DNA of 64,000 nucleotides from Schizochytrium sp. TIO01 (Eukaryota > Sar > Bigyra > Thraustochytrida > Thraustochytriidae): the NCBI GenBank assembly GCA_004764695.1, contig SMSO01000032.1:5393483-5457482 (forward strand). The letters are read 5' to 3'. Below are positions 1 through 11,600 of this stretch, in pieces. The notes below the pieces were generated by a model that was given only the letters and a program-made list of their open reading frames with translations, was not told the DNA's origin and made no database searches. The position numbers and the translations under genes were made by a program. Numbering within the stretch: the stretch's first letter is position 1; each line of letters opens with the position of its first letter.

Positions 1-1722
1 TTGTTTGTTAGTTGGCAGTAAGCGAGTCAGTGAGTCAGTTGAGCTGTTTAGTTGTTTGGTCGGTTAGCAATCTTGCAGGAAGATTGAAATAGAATGTCGC
101 GCATAAAGTAATCGTGACTGCCCTTCTTCTTCTTTTGTGAAAAGAATAAGTTGATAAAATCAAGGTTTGCTGGTTTCTTTATTTGTATTTTTGTTTGCAT
201 TATTTATTTATTATAAATGTTTTTATTCCTAAAAGGAGAGAAAAGACAGTCTTTTTGCATAGTAAATACAGCCCACTGACCGCACACGCACCTTGAACTC
301 CAAAATAAGAGAGAATCCTCATCCTGAACAATTAATTGTGAGCATCTAAAGCTCTTCTTTCTGTGAAACGAAGCGCATCGCATCCCCGATAATTGGGCTC
401 TGACGTACGGTCGGTGATCGATGAACAGGTGAAGTATGGCCAAACAAATGAACCTCTGGTTTTCATAATCTTCAGATCCTTTCTTTTCTTCTGAACTATC
501 TTCAAAATAATAAAAATATGCGACGCCTTTCTAATTAGAAAGAAAAGGGGAATAAAAGAAACAAGTTCAACTGAGGAGACAGCGCTCCGCCTTTCTTCCA
601 CTCTTTCCTGAACCAATGACTCCTGATAAGAGTAAGAGAAAGAGGGATTCAACTGCAAAGTCAAACTCAAACTCAAAGCCAAACTAAGCTCAATATATCA
701 GTTCTCGTGCCTCGCAAATCGCAGCAGGGCCTATCGATATCTTTTGCTTCTTCTCTTCTTCCGAGACCTCCTGAGCAGGCTCTCTGCGATAAATAACTTG
801 AACTTGTAAAACCACTCGAGCAAAACCAAAGTTGAAGCACGAAGAACGTGGCAAAATGCTGACTTTTATGAACGAGATCTTACTTCAGAGCATTTGACAT
901 CCATCCATCCGTATATTCATCCAAATCGAAGAGAATCTACAGCAGATCCGTGCAGAAAACGCCAAAAAGCGCCGCCTTCGAGAGAACGGCAACTCTCGTT
1001 GTAGCCTTTTGAGGAGTTACCTTTTATGGGCTCGAGCTTATTTGGCGAAGAGCTTATCTTAGAAAAGTTGAACTCAGCTTGATTCGAAAGATAGTGTACG
1101 CTATCTACAAAGGTTGCACTGGTTGCTTTTGAGAGTAATAGATCTTGAATGAAGGAGGGAGCTAAATCCGACTTTTGCTTAAAAGCCATGCGATCAAAAC
1201 GAGCGATGACCATATCGATTGCTCGAGTGATGGGTGATACACACCACCCACGAAGCAGAAGACTTAACGGGCTTTGCGTATCTTGAACCAGTTTCCTCGA
1301 AAGAGACTGCTCTGCAGAACCTAGTTTCGATATGCGTTTCTACAGAGATTTGGAGAAATTGTTGATGCGCATTCTTTGCGATAATTGAATAAGCAAAGAA
1401 AGAATTCCCCACACCGAAGAATGTTAGAAAGAAAGAGAGAACGCCATGGAGAACAGATTTCAAGTTGACTTGAATCCATAGCGAGCGGCGCACTCCTCCT
1501 CCTCCTTCTCCTCCTCCAAAGCGATCTCTCGAAGAGCTCTTCCTTTGCATCCGTTTCGAGCGTAGGTACGCAGCCATCTTGAACAATCCGAAGCACGAGA
1601 ACTCGAAGAACTCGAAGAACGGGTGTTCTCTCTAATCATCGCAGAATCGTAAACAACAGCAGCAATTTGAGGTCATCATGATCTCTTTCTGGTTAGTAGA
1701 AGCATGGTATATTGTAAACTAC
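1..1722. other. Gene-poor left end, no confident gene
   Basis: No recognisable gene. On the minus strand two frames, 1577-1194 (127 aa, ATG start, one hydrophobic stretch) and 1213-917 (98 aa, ATG start), overlap by 20 bases and stay open. Neither resembles a family I know. Their composition (an Arg/Gly-rich GGA/GGC run) could arise from the CTC/TCC-rich plus strand. I treat them as chance frames with a small possibility of a real short gene. Confidence 0.3.
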
Positions 1723-1740
1723 TTTTTTTTTTTTTTTTTT
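1723..1740. repeat. Poly-T tract (T18)
   Basis: Uninterrupted run of 18 T on the plus strand, followed directly by an AT-rich stretch. It could be a simple homopolymer or the poly-A end of a retro-inserted sequence on the minus strand. No adjacent open frame supports the second reading. Confidence 0.85.
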
Positions 1741-2484
1741 AAATATATAATTACAAAACCGAATGAAAATAGTATATATGACAGGTCCTAATCTTTGTAT
1801 GTAAATGAATAAATTAAAATATGAACTGGCACCGTAGGGCACAAGAGTGCCTTTTTTCCGGGTGAGTCGGTTTATCGATAAATCTTCAAAGTCGAAGTCG
1901 ATTCCAGCTTCAAATCAGGCTAAATACTGATCGCTGATGATGGACTGATCGCCGGTTTGCGTCACCTTGGATGCGATCTGTGGAGATCGTGACAGCTTCC
2001 ACTGCTTTCCTCTTGTATTGTTGGTGTTGAGAAATGAATCAACCAACCGCGTGATATTTTAGCTTCGTTTATTTTAATTTATTTTAGTTTATTTTCTAAA
2101 ATTAGCGACGAAGGAAGAGGGATCCAAGTGGTGGGAACAACTAATCATGCGATACAGTTTAGCAGTAGTCGCAGTTGAGCCCTTTTCAAACTAGATGGTA
2201 TAAGCAAGGAAAAGGAATAACAGGCCTTCGGTTGAGAATTTACATCGGCATCGCGCTCTTTCAATTGTATATCATACATATCACAACCATTTCATGAAAA
2301 TCAGATTTGTTTCGAAAATAAAAACCTAAAAAACTAAAAAACTAAAAAAACTGCCTAGCTAGAGACAGGTAGGCGCTACTCAGGCGTCTGGGTAGGAGTC
2401 CCTCAATTTCAAGAGAAGAACTTACTTACTCTCTGTTGGATTTTTAAGACGGATGTGAAAGTAAGCGGACAAAGGAGGGGAGGA
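1741..2484. other. Non-coding stretch, nothing recognised
   Basis: AT-rich with short A/T runs (TTTATTTTAA-like near 2060-2100, AAAAACT near 2320-2350). No open frame of note and no RNA gene seen. Confidence 0.5.
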
Positions 2485-2693
2485 ATGAGAGGAAGAACTG
2501 TTATGTTCCTTCTGGGTAACCGTGTATTTTGCAAAGTCTGCGAAGCACTTCGGCGCACACTGCTCTCGCGAATCAAGCTCAGTTAGGTTGGGCTTAAGTC
2601 AGGCAAAAACAGACGGGATCTTCGCATCTCTGGCCATCGGAAGGCCCCATTTAGAAGTGCTTCGAGACGCCGCAAGATCGATAAGCTAAAACC
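2485..2693 (+). pseudogene. Possible broken coding remnant
   Basis: Reading from ATG 2485 gives a 34-residue protein-like stretch (contains FCKVCEALRRTLLSRI) ending in one TAG. The same region then continues as a basic, Arg/Lys/Ser-rich stretch (SGKNRRDLRISGHRKAPF). The composition is protein-like but no family is recognised, and both stretches are short. It could be chance. Confidence 0.15.
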
Positions 2694-2730
2694 TCCTGTT
2701 TGGATTGTTTGTTTTGTTTTGTTTTGCTTC

Positions 2731-2753
2731 ACATTGCATTGCATTGCATTGCA
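2731..2753. repeat. ATTGC pentanucleotide repeat
   Basis: About four tandem copies of ATTGC, preceded by a TTTTG run. A simple sequence repeat. Confidence 0.8.
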
Positions 2754-3255
2754 TCACTTTCATTTCATCTCTGGGAGAGACGAAGTCACTTAGGATTACC
2801 AGTAGGCTCCTAGGGTAGGAAAAGGAAAGAAGAAGAAGAACGCATTTCTTTGCTTTTTCTTCTCTTTTTTCTTTTGAGATTAGAATAACTTGTTGTAAAA
2901 TAGACTATTTTGATTGTTTAGTTTAAATCATTTCTTTTATTTATTTATCATGATGAATAGATAATAATAGAAAACTGTGCTTTCAACGAGGGAAGAATCT
3001 CCACAAATCTACAAACAGATATGATGGTTTCGAAGGCCGTGACTGCTCATAATTTAGGCTGCGAAGGTCTCGTCAGCAGCCACCGCCTACCTGTATGTGC
3101 CACGATAGCGTGTATATCGCCTCTGCGGCCGACCAGCTTTCGCTCCTTTATCCTCGCTGCAGCCTGAAGGCAAACAAACATAGCTGCGCAAAGAATCTGT
3201 CTCTATCTTGAAACAAGCAATGTTGCAAAAGCTTCCTCTGCCTTTCTTCCTTGCG

Positions 3256-3330
3256 CAAACAAACAAACAAACAAACAAACAAACAAACAAACAAACAAAC
3301 AAACAAACAAACAAACAAACAAACAAACAA
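3256..3330. repeat. (AAAC)n microsatellite
   Basis: About 18 perfect tandem AAAC copies. It runs directly into the 40-bp minisatellite, whose units also end in AAAC copies, so the two probably arose together by slippage. Confidence 0.95.
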
Positions 3331-3556
3331 TCTTAAGCAAATAAATAGACTTGAACAAATAACAAACAATCTTAAGCAAATAAATAGACTTGAACAAACA
3401 AACAAACAATCTTAAGCAAATAAATAGACTTGAACAAACAAACAAACAATCTTAAGCAAATAAATAGACTTGAACAAACAAACAAATAAACTTGAACAAA
3501 TAACAATCTAACAATCTAAAGCAAATAAATAGACTTGAACAAATAACAAACAATCT
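3331..3556. repeat. 40-bp minisatellite, 4 full copies plus a degenerate one
   Basis: The segment beginning TCTTAAGCAAATAAATAGAC starts at 3331, 3370, 3410 and 3450 (period 39-40 bp), each copy closing with ACTTGAACAAA(C/T) and AAAC units. A fifth degenerate copy (CTAAAGC variant) begins near 3513. The minus strand is open through the array only because the unit lacks stops in that frame. It is not a gene. Confidence 0.9.
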
Positions 3557-3564
3557 GACATTCT

Positions 3565-3768
3565 AACCAATAACGAAACATCTGAAGAAGCTCATGAAAC
3601 TCGATCAGCCCGTAAGAAACTCAGAATCGCGCAACCTTCAGCGACGGCGAACTTTTTGCGGTCCCAACTGATACTCTTTTCAGCGCCGCTAAGGCCGAAT
3701 AAGCTCTCAAGAAAGATGCACGACGGGCCCAAAAGCTGTCAGCAAAGAGGCGGCTCTACGCTGCCTGA
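3565..3768 (+). pseudogene. Frameshifted protein-like remnant
   Basis: Two plus-strand frames read like protein. One, near 3571-3640, gives EEAHETRSARKKLR. The next, from 3616, gives NRATFSDGELFAVPTDTLF up to an in-frame TAA at 3700-3702, after which the same frame continues as LKKDARRAQKLSAKRRLYAA to TGA at 3766-3768. A frameshift and an internal stop break the sequence. The Lys/Ala/Arg-rich composition is unlike the flanking microsatellites. The family is not recognised; a decayed transposon or retroelement gene is one possibility. Confidence 0.35.
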
Positions 3769-4044
3769 GTAGAGAGATAATAAATACACATACATATAGA
3801 GAGAGATCGCTTCTGCTAAACGAGGCACCGCCTAATTCAATCAATTCTGATGATTGAAGTATGGACCTTTTCATTTGCACTTTTTCAAAAAGCTGGAAGC
3901 CGCAGACAAAGCCATCATGTTCGACAGTAGCTGAGGATTCCCAGGCACAACAGAGCGCAGCAGAGTAGGTAAGCTCAAACGAGGCGGCTTTCTTTGATTT
4001 CTACATTGAATTCTTCCGTTGTTGCGACGTATTCGTGACTCTAT

Positions 4045-4061
4045 GTTTGTTTGTTTGTTTG
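4045..4061. repeat. (TTTG)n microsatellite
   Basis: Four tandem copies. Confidence 0.8.
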
Positions 4062-4261
4062 CTTGTTAATTTTATTTAAAACTTTTTTCGCACTCTTAGT
4101 CCTTTTCGAAGAAGGCAAACTTGAAGGAAACAGAGGAAGATCAAGGAGAAGATTGCTTTCGATATGGCATACAAGCAGAGAAGAAGAAGAAGAAGGGGCG
4201 AACAGAGAAGCAATCCTTGGAGTCAGGATGGGCTGTCCTCCCAGTGCTCAATTAAAACAAT

Positions 4262-4294
4262 CAATCAATTGTTCAATCAATTGTTCAATCAATC
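4262..4294. repeat. 12-bp tandem repeat CAATCAATTGTT
   Basis: Two perfect copies at 4262-4273 and 4274-4285, followed by CAATCAATCAA. The unit contains the palindrome CAATTG. Confidence 0.8.
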
Positions 4295-4381
4295 AAGTTT
4301 GGAAGTGCCTTTCATTGCACTTTTTTCCTCGTTTCGGGTCCGCCGTTCTTCAGCGTGGGAAAATAATCTTCCCGTGCGTGG

Positions 4382-4421
4382 ATGTATGTATGTATGTATG
4401 TATGTATGTATGTATGTATGA
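4382..4421. repeat. (TGTA)n microsatellite
   Basis: About ten tandem ATGT/TGTA units followed by ATATATG. The frame reading Met-Tyr-Val-Cys through it is a repeat artefact. Confidence 0.9.
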
Positions 4422-4626
4422 TATATGTGTCTATCGATATGAGCTAACTAAGTGGAGCAGTTCTGTTCCATTTCTCTGCTGCTGCTTCTGTCGATGGATT
4501 TCTTGAACTCCCATTCTGTTCCTTTCGTTGTTGATGAGCTCGTACAGTTCGCCATTGCAGCGTTGGTGTCGTGATCGATCTGCGGCTTTTGTACTGTCAA
4601 ACGGCACGTCAATGTATGATCCGTAT

Positions 4627-4648
4627 CCATCCATCCATCCATCCATCC
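4627..4648. repeat. (CCAT)n microsatellite
   Basis: Five to six tandem CCAT copies. Confidence 0.85.
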
Positions 4649-4714
4649 GTGATGTCACCACGCACACAGTTCTGTCGTCATTCAATCCATCAGTGAGTCT
4701 GCCGATAGTGAAGT

Positions 4715-4753
4715 AACGAACGAACGAACGAACGAACGAACGAACGAACGAAA
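4715..4753. repeat. (AACG)n microsatellite
   Basis: About nine tandem AACG units, the last interrupted by AAAG. Confidence 0.9.
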
Positions 4754-4979
4754 GAACGACTCCTCAACGATCCACGAATTGAGTGAGCTTTGAGATCGCT
4801 CCCTCTGTCCTCACAGATTCCTCTTCTTTTACTTTTAGTTTTACTCTCCTCTTTCTTCTTATCATGTTTTGTTTGTTTTGATTTCTTTTTGTGTCTTTAA
4901 ACCAACAGCATTGGAAAACAAACGCCTTTGAGAATGATATTTATGGAATTTATGAACGAATGAATGAATCAATCAATGA

Positions 4980-5432
4980 ACCAATATCGATCAGAGGCAC
5001 ATCGCGAAGAAGGGAAAGCGCGCCCCACCTTCGGTCCGGAGATTGAATAAGCTCGTGGACGCGAACAAACCGTCCGCTAATGCGCAGGACCTGAGAGCAT
5101 CGCCGGCCTACGTGATAAACATGGATGGGCCTGAGACCAATCTGTCATTATTTCTTCAAGTTGGCAAACAAAGCATTGGCCAGTAAAACGAAGAAGAAGG
5201 CGGAGCTGGCCGCCCAAGTTTTAACTTTAAAAAGCAAGCAAACTACTTTATCCATCAAAGATTGAAATAGTCTCCGTCGATCCATAAGGTGCACTTTTGA
5301 GCGAAGAAGGAGAAGAAGAAGAAGAAGAAGAAGAAGACAGAAAGACGAACTCTGATCAGAGCTCACTCCGTCGGTCATTGCGCCGAAGAGCACTAGGAAA
5401 AGCGGCGATCGCTGCAACGCCACGAGGTGGCG
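4980..5432 (+). pseudogene. Decayed coding sequence in three frames
   Basis: Three successive plus-strand frames look coding. Frame one (4980-5183) reads KKGKRAPPSVRRLNKLVDAN then MDGPETNLSLF and stops at TAA 5184. Frame two (open 5119-5262) takes over with KLANKALASKTKKKAELAAQ and stops at TGA 5263. Frame three (5289-5432) runs through a GAA repeat as poly-Glu, then SSLRRSLRRRALGKAAIAAT, and stops at TGA. The region has few A/T runs and a basic protein-like composition. It is best explained as an inactivated gene or transposon open frame with frameshifts. The family is unknown. Confidence 0.35.
5303..5337. repeat. (GAA)n trinucleotide repeat
   Basis: About eleven tandem GAA units, in frame with the third segment of the decayed coding stretch. 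Confidence 0.9.
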
Positions 5433-5572
5433 AAGAGCAGCGGCGCTGAATGAGGCACGCGATGTACAAGGTCGGGGGGCTCGAAGGCGGATTCAGTGCT
5501 CTAGCTTGACGAGCTTCCACCAATGACCAGGCGGGAACGACTGACTGTTGGGAAGAACTTTGTTTGTTCAAG

Positions 5573-5655
5573 TTTATTTGTTTCTTTATTTGTTTGTTTA
5601 TTTGTTTATTTATTTGTTTATTTATTTGTTTATTTGTTTGTTTGTTTGTTGTTTG
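5573..5655. repeat. (TTTG)n/(TTTA)n compound microsatellite
   Basis: Alternating TTTG and TTTA units over about 80 bp. Confidence 0.9.
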
Positions 5656-8600
5656 CAAAATATAGGAAATGAAATACATGCTGCTTAGTAAGCACCTTTA
5701 GCGCTGTGTTTTAAGTTTGCGAAAGGTCTTCAGTTGATTTGATTTGAAAGTCTGATGTTTTGGGGTTATCTTGTTTGGTTTAGTTATTACGAGCAACTTC
5801 GAATAGAGGCCCCTGCTACGTATGTAAGCCGAGTTTGCGAAAGGTTTTATGGTCAGTTTACTAAAATGGTTTGCTCTCATTCATGCATTTACTTCTTGGG
5901 TTTGCCAGGACGCCCGTTGACAGCTCTGCTTACAGGAGGCAAGGGACTCGCCAGGAAACGCCAAGCAGTGGCAGAGATGGTTTTCTCAAGACAAGACCTC
6001 CTGAGACCTGTTTCAAGAACTTTTCTCTATTCATGCAGACAGATTTGATTTGCGTCTGCTTTAGGTTTAGCAGAACGACAATTAGCAAGTAGAGGCAGTA
6101 GAAGGAATACACGTATTCTAGTAGGAAGGCCTGGCCGATTGACCAATTGGTTGATTTTATTGCAAGATGTGAACGAAATGTATGGTGCGTAGATACATCG
6201 GAAAACGTGTGTGACTGTCTACATCTGATACTGCACAGTCCTCTTAGGGCTCGTTGAAGAACTGTTGAGTGGACTCAAGAATGCAGCTATCAAATTGTCG
6301 CAAGCCAGCACCGAAGAGAGCCAGATTCTGTGCACTTGGCAACGCTTTGGGGATTATCTAATTTGCGAAGCCTGATATTGCCAAATGTGATTGATCGCAT
6401 GAACTTGTAGAATGATATCTCTCGGCTTTGGGCAATTCAGTTGGGCAACAGAATAACTACTATCCGAAGAAAGATTCTTACCTCGGGCTCAGTCAAGTAA
6501 AGCAGGCCAGTACTAATTCAGACGGAAGCATTGGGGTCGTCATCTAGAATTGAAACAAGAAGGTGCAGGAGTGTAAATGTGCGATTGGAGAATGCGTCGA
6601 ACATTCAATTGTGATTCCCAACACATCTCGGAACTCTCCTTCAAAATTTCGAGAGAGGATCTTAACAAAGGTTATTTACTTTAATTTTTATTTATTTATT
6701 TATTTTGAAACAAAAGATAGATTGTCGTTTTCGATATGGGGAATGATGAATCTCTAGAGCCGCCTGTCTAAGCTGCAGAAATCTCAGTACTGTACAGAAT
6801 TAGAGGTAGAAAGGCCCCTGCTCTGCTGCTCTGCAGGATTGCCTACTATTTATCCTCCGATAAAATAGTAAGATAACATTTGTTATCATCATGCAGATCA
6901 TCGTCTGCATTGCAATTTCCTACAAAGGAACTTTTTACTGGAATGAAATACGATGGAAAGGAGGAGTGATTTCGTATAGAGGAAAGTACCCACCATTGAA
7001 TCATCAAGCCGACCTAATTTGAAAGTGACGATGTAAGCAATCAGATCACGCGCCTAGTTTCAAGGTTACAAAGATTCGCGTTGAGACCCAATTTCACCCA
7101 AGGAACAACTGCGATTTACAATGCCACCATGCAATAATGACAAGTAGAATAAATTCAGATAAATAACTCAGCTTTTCCTATAATCAGATTGCAACCTCAG
7201 TTGCAATAATAATGCATATTTACAGTCCGAAGTCGTATGTGCTTCCCGACCTGTGTTGCTTACAGATAACTAGCAGTGACAAAAACTGATTATCAAGCTG
7301 CTCAGATTTGGCTTCAGTTTGCTCAGATTGATTCGTGCATAGAACACGAGAACAGTACTTGTGCCATCGAAAAAGCATTTGTTGGTGCTTGAAGCGGACG
7401 GAAGTCTTCCATTTCTCTCCCCATATCATAATACTCGAAGCTATGCTTTGGCGACACCAGCGATTAAATTTATCGATGGCTAGCGACGGAATATTGCATA
7501 ATAGGATGCCTCTTCATTCATTCATTCATTCATTTATTCATTCATTCATTTATTTATTCATTCATATTCATTCATATTCATTCATTCGTAACAAGTTCTC
7601 AGAATGAAGGATATACCTATTACAGGTCTGTGTAACTTATATAACTGGACAGTCTCTTGTGTTAAGTGCTCTAGGTCAATTTCAGGAGGTGCATCCCTTT
7701 CGTTCCCGCATTCGTAGTTCACCATTTATTCGCTTACTCGTACATCAGATGTTTTCATGATGTATGCGTGTAAAGATGAATGTCTCCTTTTCAAGTCTTC
7801 GAATATCCGATGAGAAAAATATATCATACCAATTAGTTCGCACTCTCTGATTAGAGGTTCGGGGATATCCACAACATGTTTTTACTAAAGACAGTATCAT
7901 AATTTGCAGATCCTCTAAATTTCTTGCACGAATTTATTGGTTTCAAAACTCAGATTCACTACTACTCGAGCCTGCGATTGGATTGTAGTTTGGACCATAT
8001 CGATTTCTTGTTTGGTCTCAAAGTAGTGCCGTTTTCTCATGGGAGCGTAAGAATTGTTTGAAAAACATGGTAGGCTAACATTAAGTAATCTAGCTTCTCA
8101 AGTCAATGTGGCTTGGCCGTAACTGTTAGTAGCAACTCGTGTAGACTCAGCAATCTTACAAAGGTAATTGGAGTCCTAATTCGCAAAACAAAACAAGCAT
8201 GTTATTTCATATACACTTTCGAGCTGATTTGCGTCGTTGTGGGCAAACTTCCCGCATTCATCAAGAAAAGCATCTTTAGCATTCCTGTATAAGTCTTGAT
8301 AAAACTGATTCAAACTCAATCATACCACGCCACTTGATAGCGAGTTAATTTGAAACACATTTATTTTGATTCGAATCCATAAAGAACTCACAACTCAATT
8401 GACGACAAATTTGCATGCTGAAGCTATTTCCCAAGCATTAAAACAACTTCTCACAGATTTGAAGTACCCTGCAAAAACCTTCTCGACTCTGCGATGGAGA
8501 TCAAGTAAACTCGCTATATCAAACGACGACATTCAGAAAACAAATGTTACCATTTTGAGTAGCAATGGCACGGAAATAAAAACACCGGAGAGTTTCATCA

Positions 8601-11600
8601 CTGCAGAGAAATTGAGCATTGTCTTCGTTCTATTAATTAGAATTTCGATTAGAAAGAACTCAGCAATTCTTCACTGCCTTGATTAGATGTTGGCTTAGCA
8701 AACTCAGGCAGGCTATCTCAAGAGTTGAATGAATATTAGAAATAACTGTGAAACATTTTAGACTTTAAAATTGAGCGGTTCCTCAACTTGAGGGTACTTT
8801 CTTAACAATTGAAGAATATATAGAAACTTCATATTTAGACGATGGGCTTCCAGAGTAAGCAATTGCTCAGCTTAGGATCAAGATTTGGGATGAAATGAAT
8901 TATATTACATCAATCAGACTAAGATAGATATGTTCTCTAATAAATGCTGCATTCGGATGTTTAATGCATTTTCCCTTTAATTATTGCTTTGAATTTTGCG
9001 CATCTGCACGTAAGTAGACTTACAATCGTATCTTTCTGGATTTTACAATACATGGTTTGCTCCCTTCAAGATCAAGGATAAGATATTGATTTTTTGTCCC
9101 GTTGTTTATAAAAGATCCTTTTCAATTAGCGATCCGACTTTTCAAATGTTGCTTGTGTCAGCACAAAGGCTCGGGTCTGCTCTTTTGATTTTGCGCACAA
9201 TTACACATGTTGATCTATCTAGACCAAACGAGAAGTTTGATACATGCTGAAAGATGTATCTGGTCAGCTGGAGATTGACTATGAAGATGAAGGCAAGAGT
9301 CTTGATGATGGTTTTTGAGAGTGTTGATTTAAGAGCTAACAAACTGTTGTCCTGCAAATCAATTCCAGTTCAGAGTGATTCACGCAGTAATTAGAGGTGA
9401 AGACATTCTTAAACTGTACTAAATATACTTGACGGGGCTAGGTTACTTAAACCTCTCTAGCCATCAAAGTAAGTAGCACCATACTTGGTTCAAGCTTTTT
9501 CTGTCTCACCTTTGACTCTTGGCTTCTCAACGTCGTAAGTTCGATTGTACAGTTCTGCTCTATTGTAAGGCCTATGTCCACAAGGTCTTTACAAAGGGAC
9601 ATAAGAGCTCTAGCATTATCATGTCCACTAGTTCCTTCAATTGAAGATCTTAGCAATACTTACTTGAGGTAGTACAACAATTGGCCTGCAATGACAATTC
9701 ATTTATTAGTATTTGCTGAAAGCTAAATTCGCTCAACAATAGGTTGCCTCAAAGCATGAAGGCAGGCGGCTTGAAGACTTGAAGCTTAGGAAGGCTTAAG
9801 CTTTCAGGGTTAAAATATTCTTTCCTTGAACTGGGCCAATTCATGCGGTGATAAAATTGCCTTGATATACTTTATCTGTATTACACATGAAAAAAGACGT
9901 GAATCTTTAACCACCAATGTATATTTCATCAAGCTAATTCTAATGAAAATAGAACAATTTTCACTCGTCCTTAGTGTCTCCAATACGCTTCGTATTTGCC
10001 CTCTTTGACTCTATACGAAAGTTAAATCTTTTGGTGTTACAGTGGTACCCCAAACACTACACACATGTCTTGCCCGCGTGGCCCTTCGATTAAGGAGCTC
10101 AGCAATGAGCGAGGAATGCAATTTTGCCGAACAATTTATTCTAGGCATTTTGCTTCCTCTAGGCACTCGCTAAAACATGTTGACCCTAAAATATAAGGTC
10201 AGATATACTAGAGAATGCCACAGAGTTTTTTTGCGAACAAAAGTTCTAACGAGACAGTCCCTCAATGGTTGAGAACTGAGTCTCTTTACTCTTGTGTCTT
10301 TACATGAGACAAATAATTAACAAATTAGAAGGAGCTTCCTCATTTTAAGCACTGCGTATACCAAAATTTAGACATCTTAGCTAATATGTTTAAGACCATT
10401 CATTCCTTGAGCAATTAGCAAATGTTTAACAATCCTATATCGTTTCTTTAAATCGTGGCACTGAAGTTGAGAGGCAGGTATGATTGCCAACCCTGTTGAT
10501 AAGAAGTATGGGACATAGACATCTAAAGAGCACTGATCTGCCACATATATCCGTGGTTATTGGCTTCCCTTTCCATTATGTGTGTTTTAAAACAGACGCA
10601 TATTGTTACTCCACGTAAATTAATTTGTCACTCTTAACCATCAAACAGCTGCGTATAAAGTTATTCATGTTTTGACTATCAAAAGTCTTTCAACAATCCT
10701 AGCTTCCTTTGTCATGTCCTTGCGATTGGGGTTTCTACAGTGGAATCGTTTGATAGCACCCCCTCCTAGTAGTAAATTGATTAAATCAAATAATCGATGA
10801 AGTTTTTTCTTCGTTCAACTTGCTGAAGCGTTGGAACTTCCTTGTTTGTATACCTGAATGAGCCTTTCAATTTTTGTAAGAATGTTCCTATCTTCAAAAT
10901 TCGTATCATCTTATTTTTCTACCTCTGCAGGTTCTTTCAAATGGGAGCAAGTTTGCAGGACAAGGTTTAAACAAAGATAAAGACGCTCAATGTATAAGTA
11001 CTAATAGGCACTAATAGCTTTTTAAAAGGCGAATATTCATAATAAATGCAGACGGCATCGACCAAACCCTATGCTGAATCCAATTCAAATTAAACTGTCA
11101 ATGCTTGAAGTTACATTGTTATTGTTTGCATCAAAAGTATTCTAATCCTATTACTGACCAAGTTTTTAGTTCTCACAGTATTACATTGTTTCTATCTCAA
11201 TTGATAATGGATAATGATTCTTCAAGTTGCTCAACTCCACAGTAAGCCCATTCTATATATTAAAATAGAGCTACTTCCCTTGTTTTGAAGTCGATAGTTG
11301 ATTTTCCAGGCTGAACACTATTTAAATTAGCAAAAACAAAGCAGAGCCCTTCTTATAAAATGCAATTGTAAGATCCTCGCAGGCCTTATTGCATTGAGCC
11401 CTTCAATTTAAAATCCAATCTTTTGACCAATCAAACTGATGTACCTTGACTTAACACATTTGCTCCACAATCTTTCGATAGCTTATTTATGTTTACCTGT
11501 AGAACTTTTTATCATCTGCTCAGAGGGTTTCTAGAGCCGCTCAAAAAGAGCACTTAGAGAGGGTTTTAGCTCAACAGATATCGCTCGAACTATGTTAGCA

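Noticed and set aside
3087-3445. Phe-Val-Cys-Leu repeat proteins on the minus strand
   Set aside because: They are pure translations of AAAC/TTTG microsatellite units and do not indicate genes.
3256-3556. CRISPR-like array
   Set aside because: The units are contiguous tandem copies without unique spacers, in a eukaryotic context.
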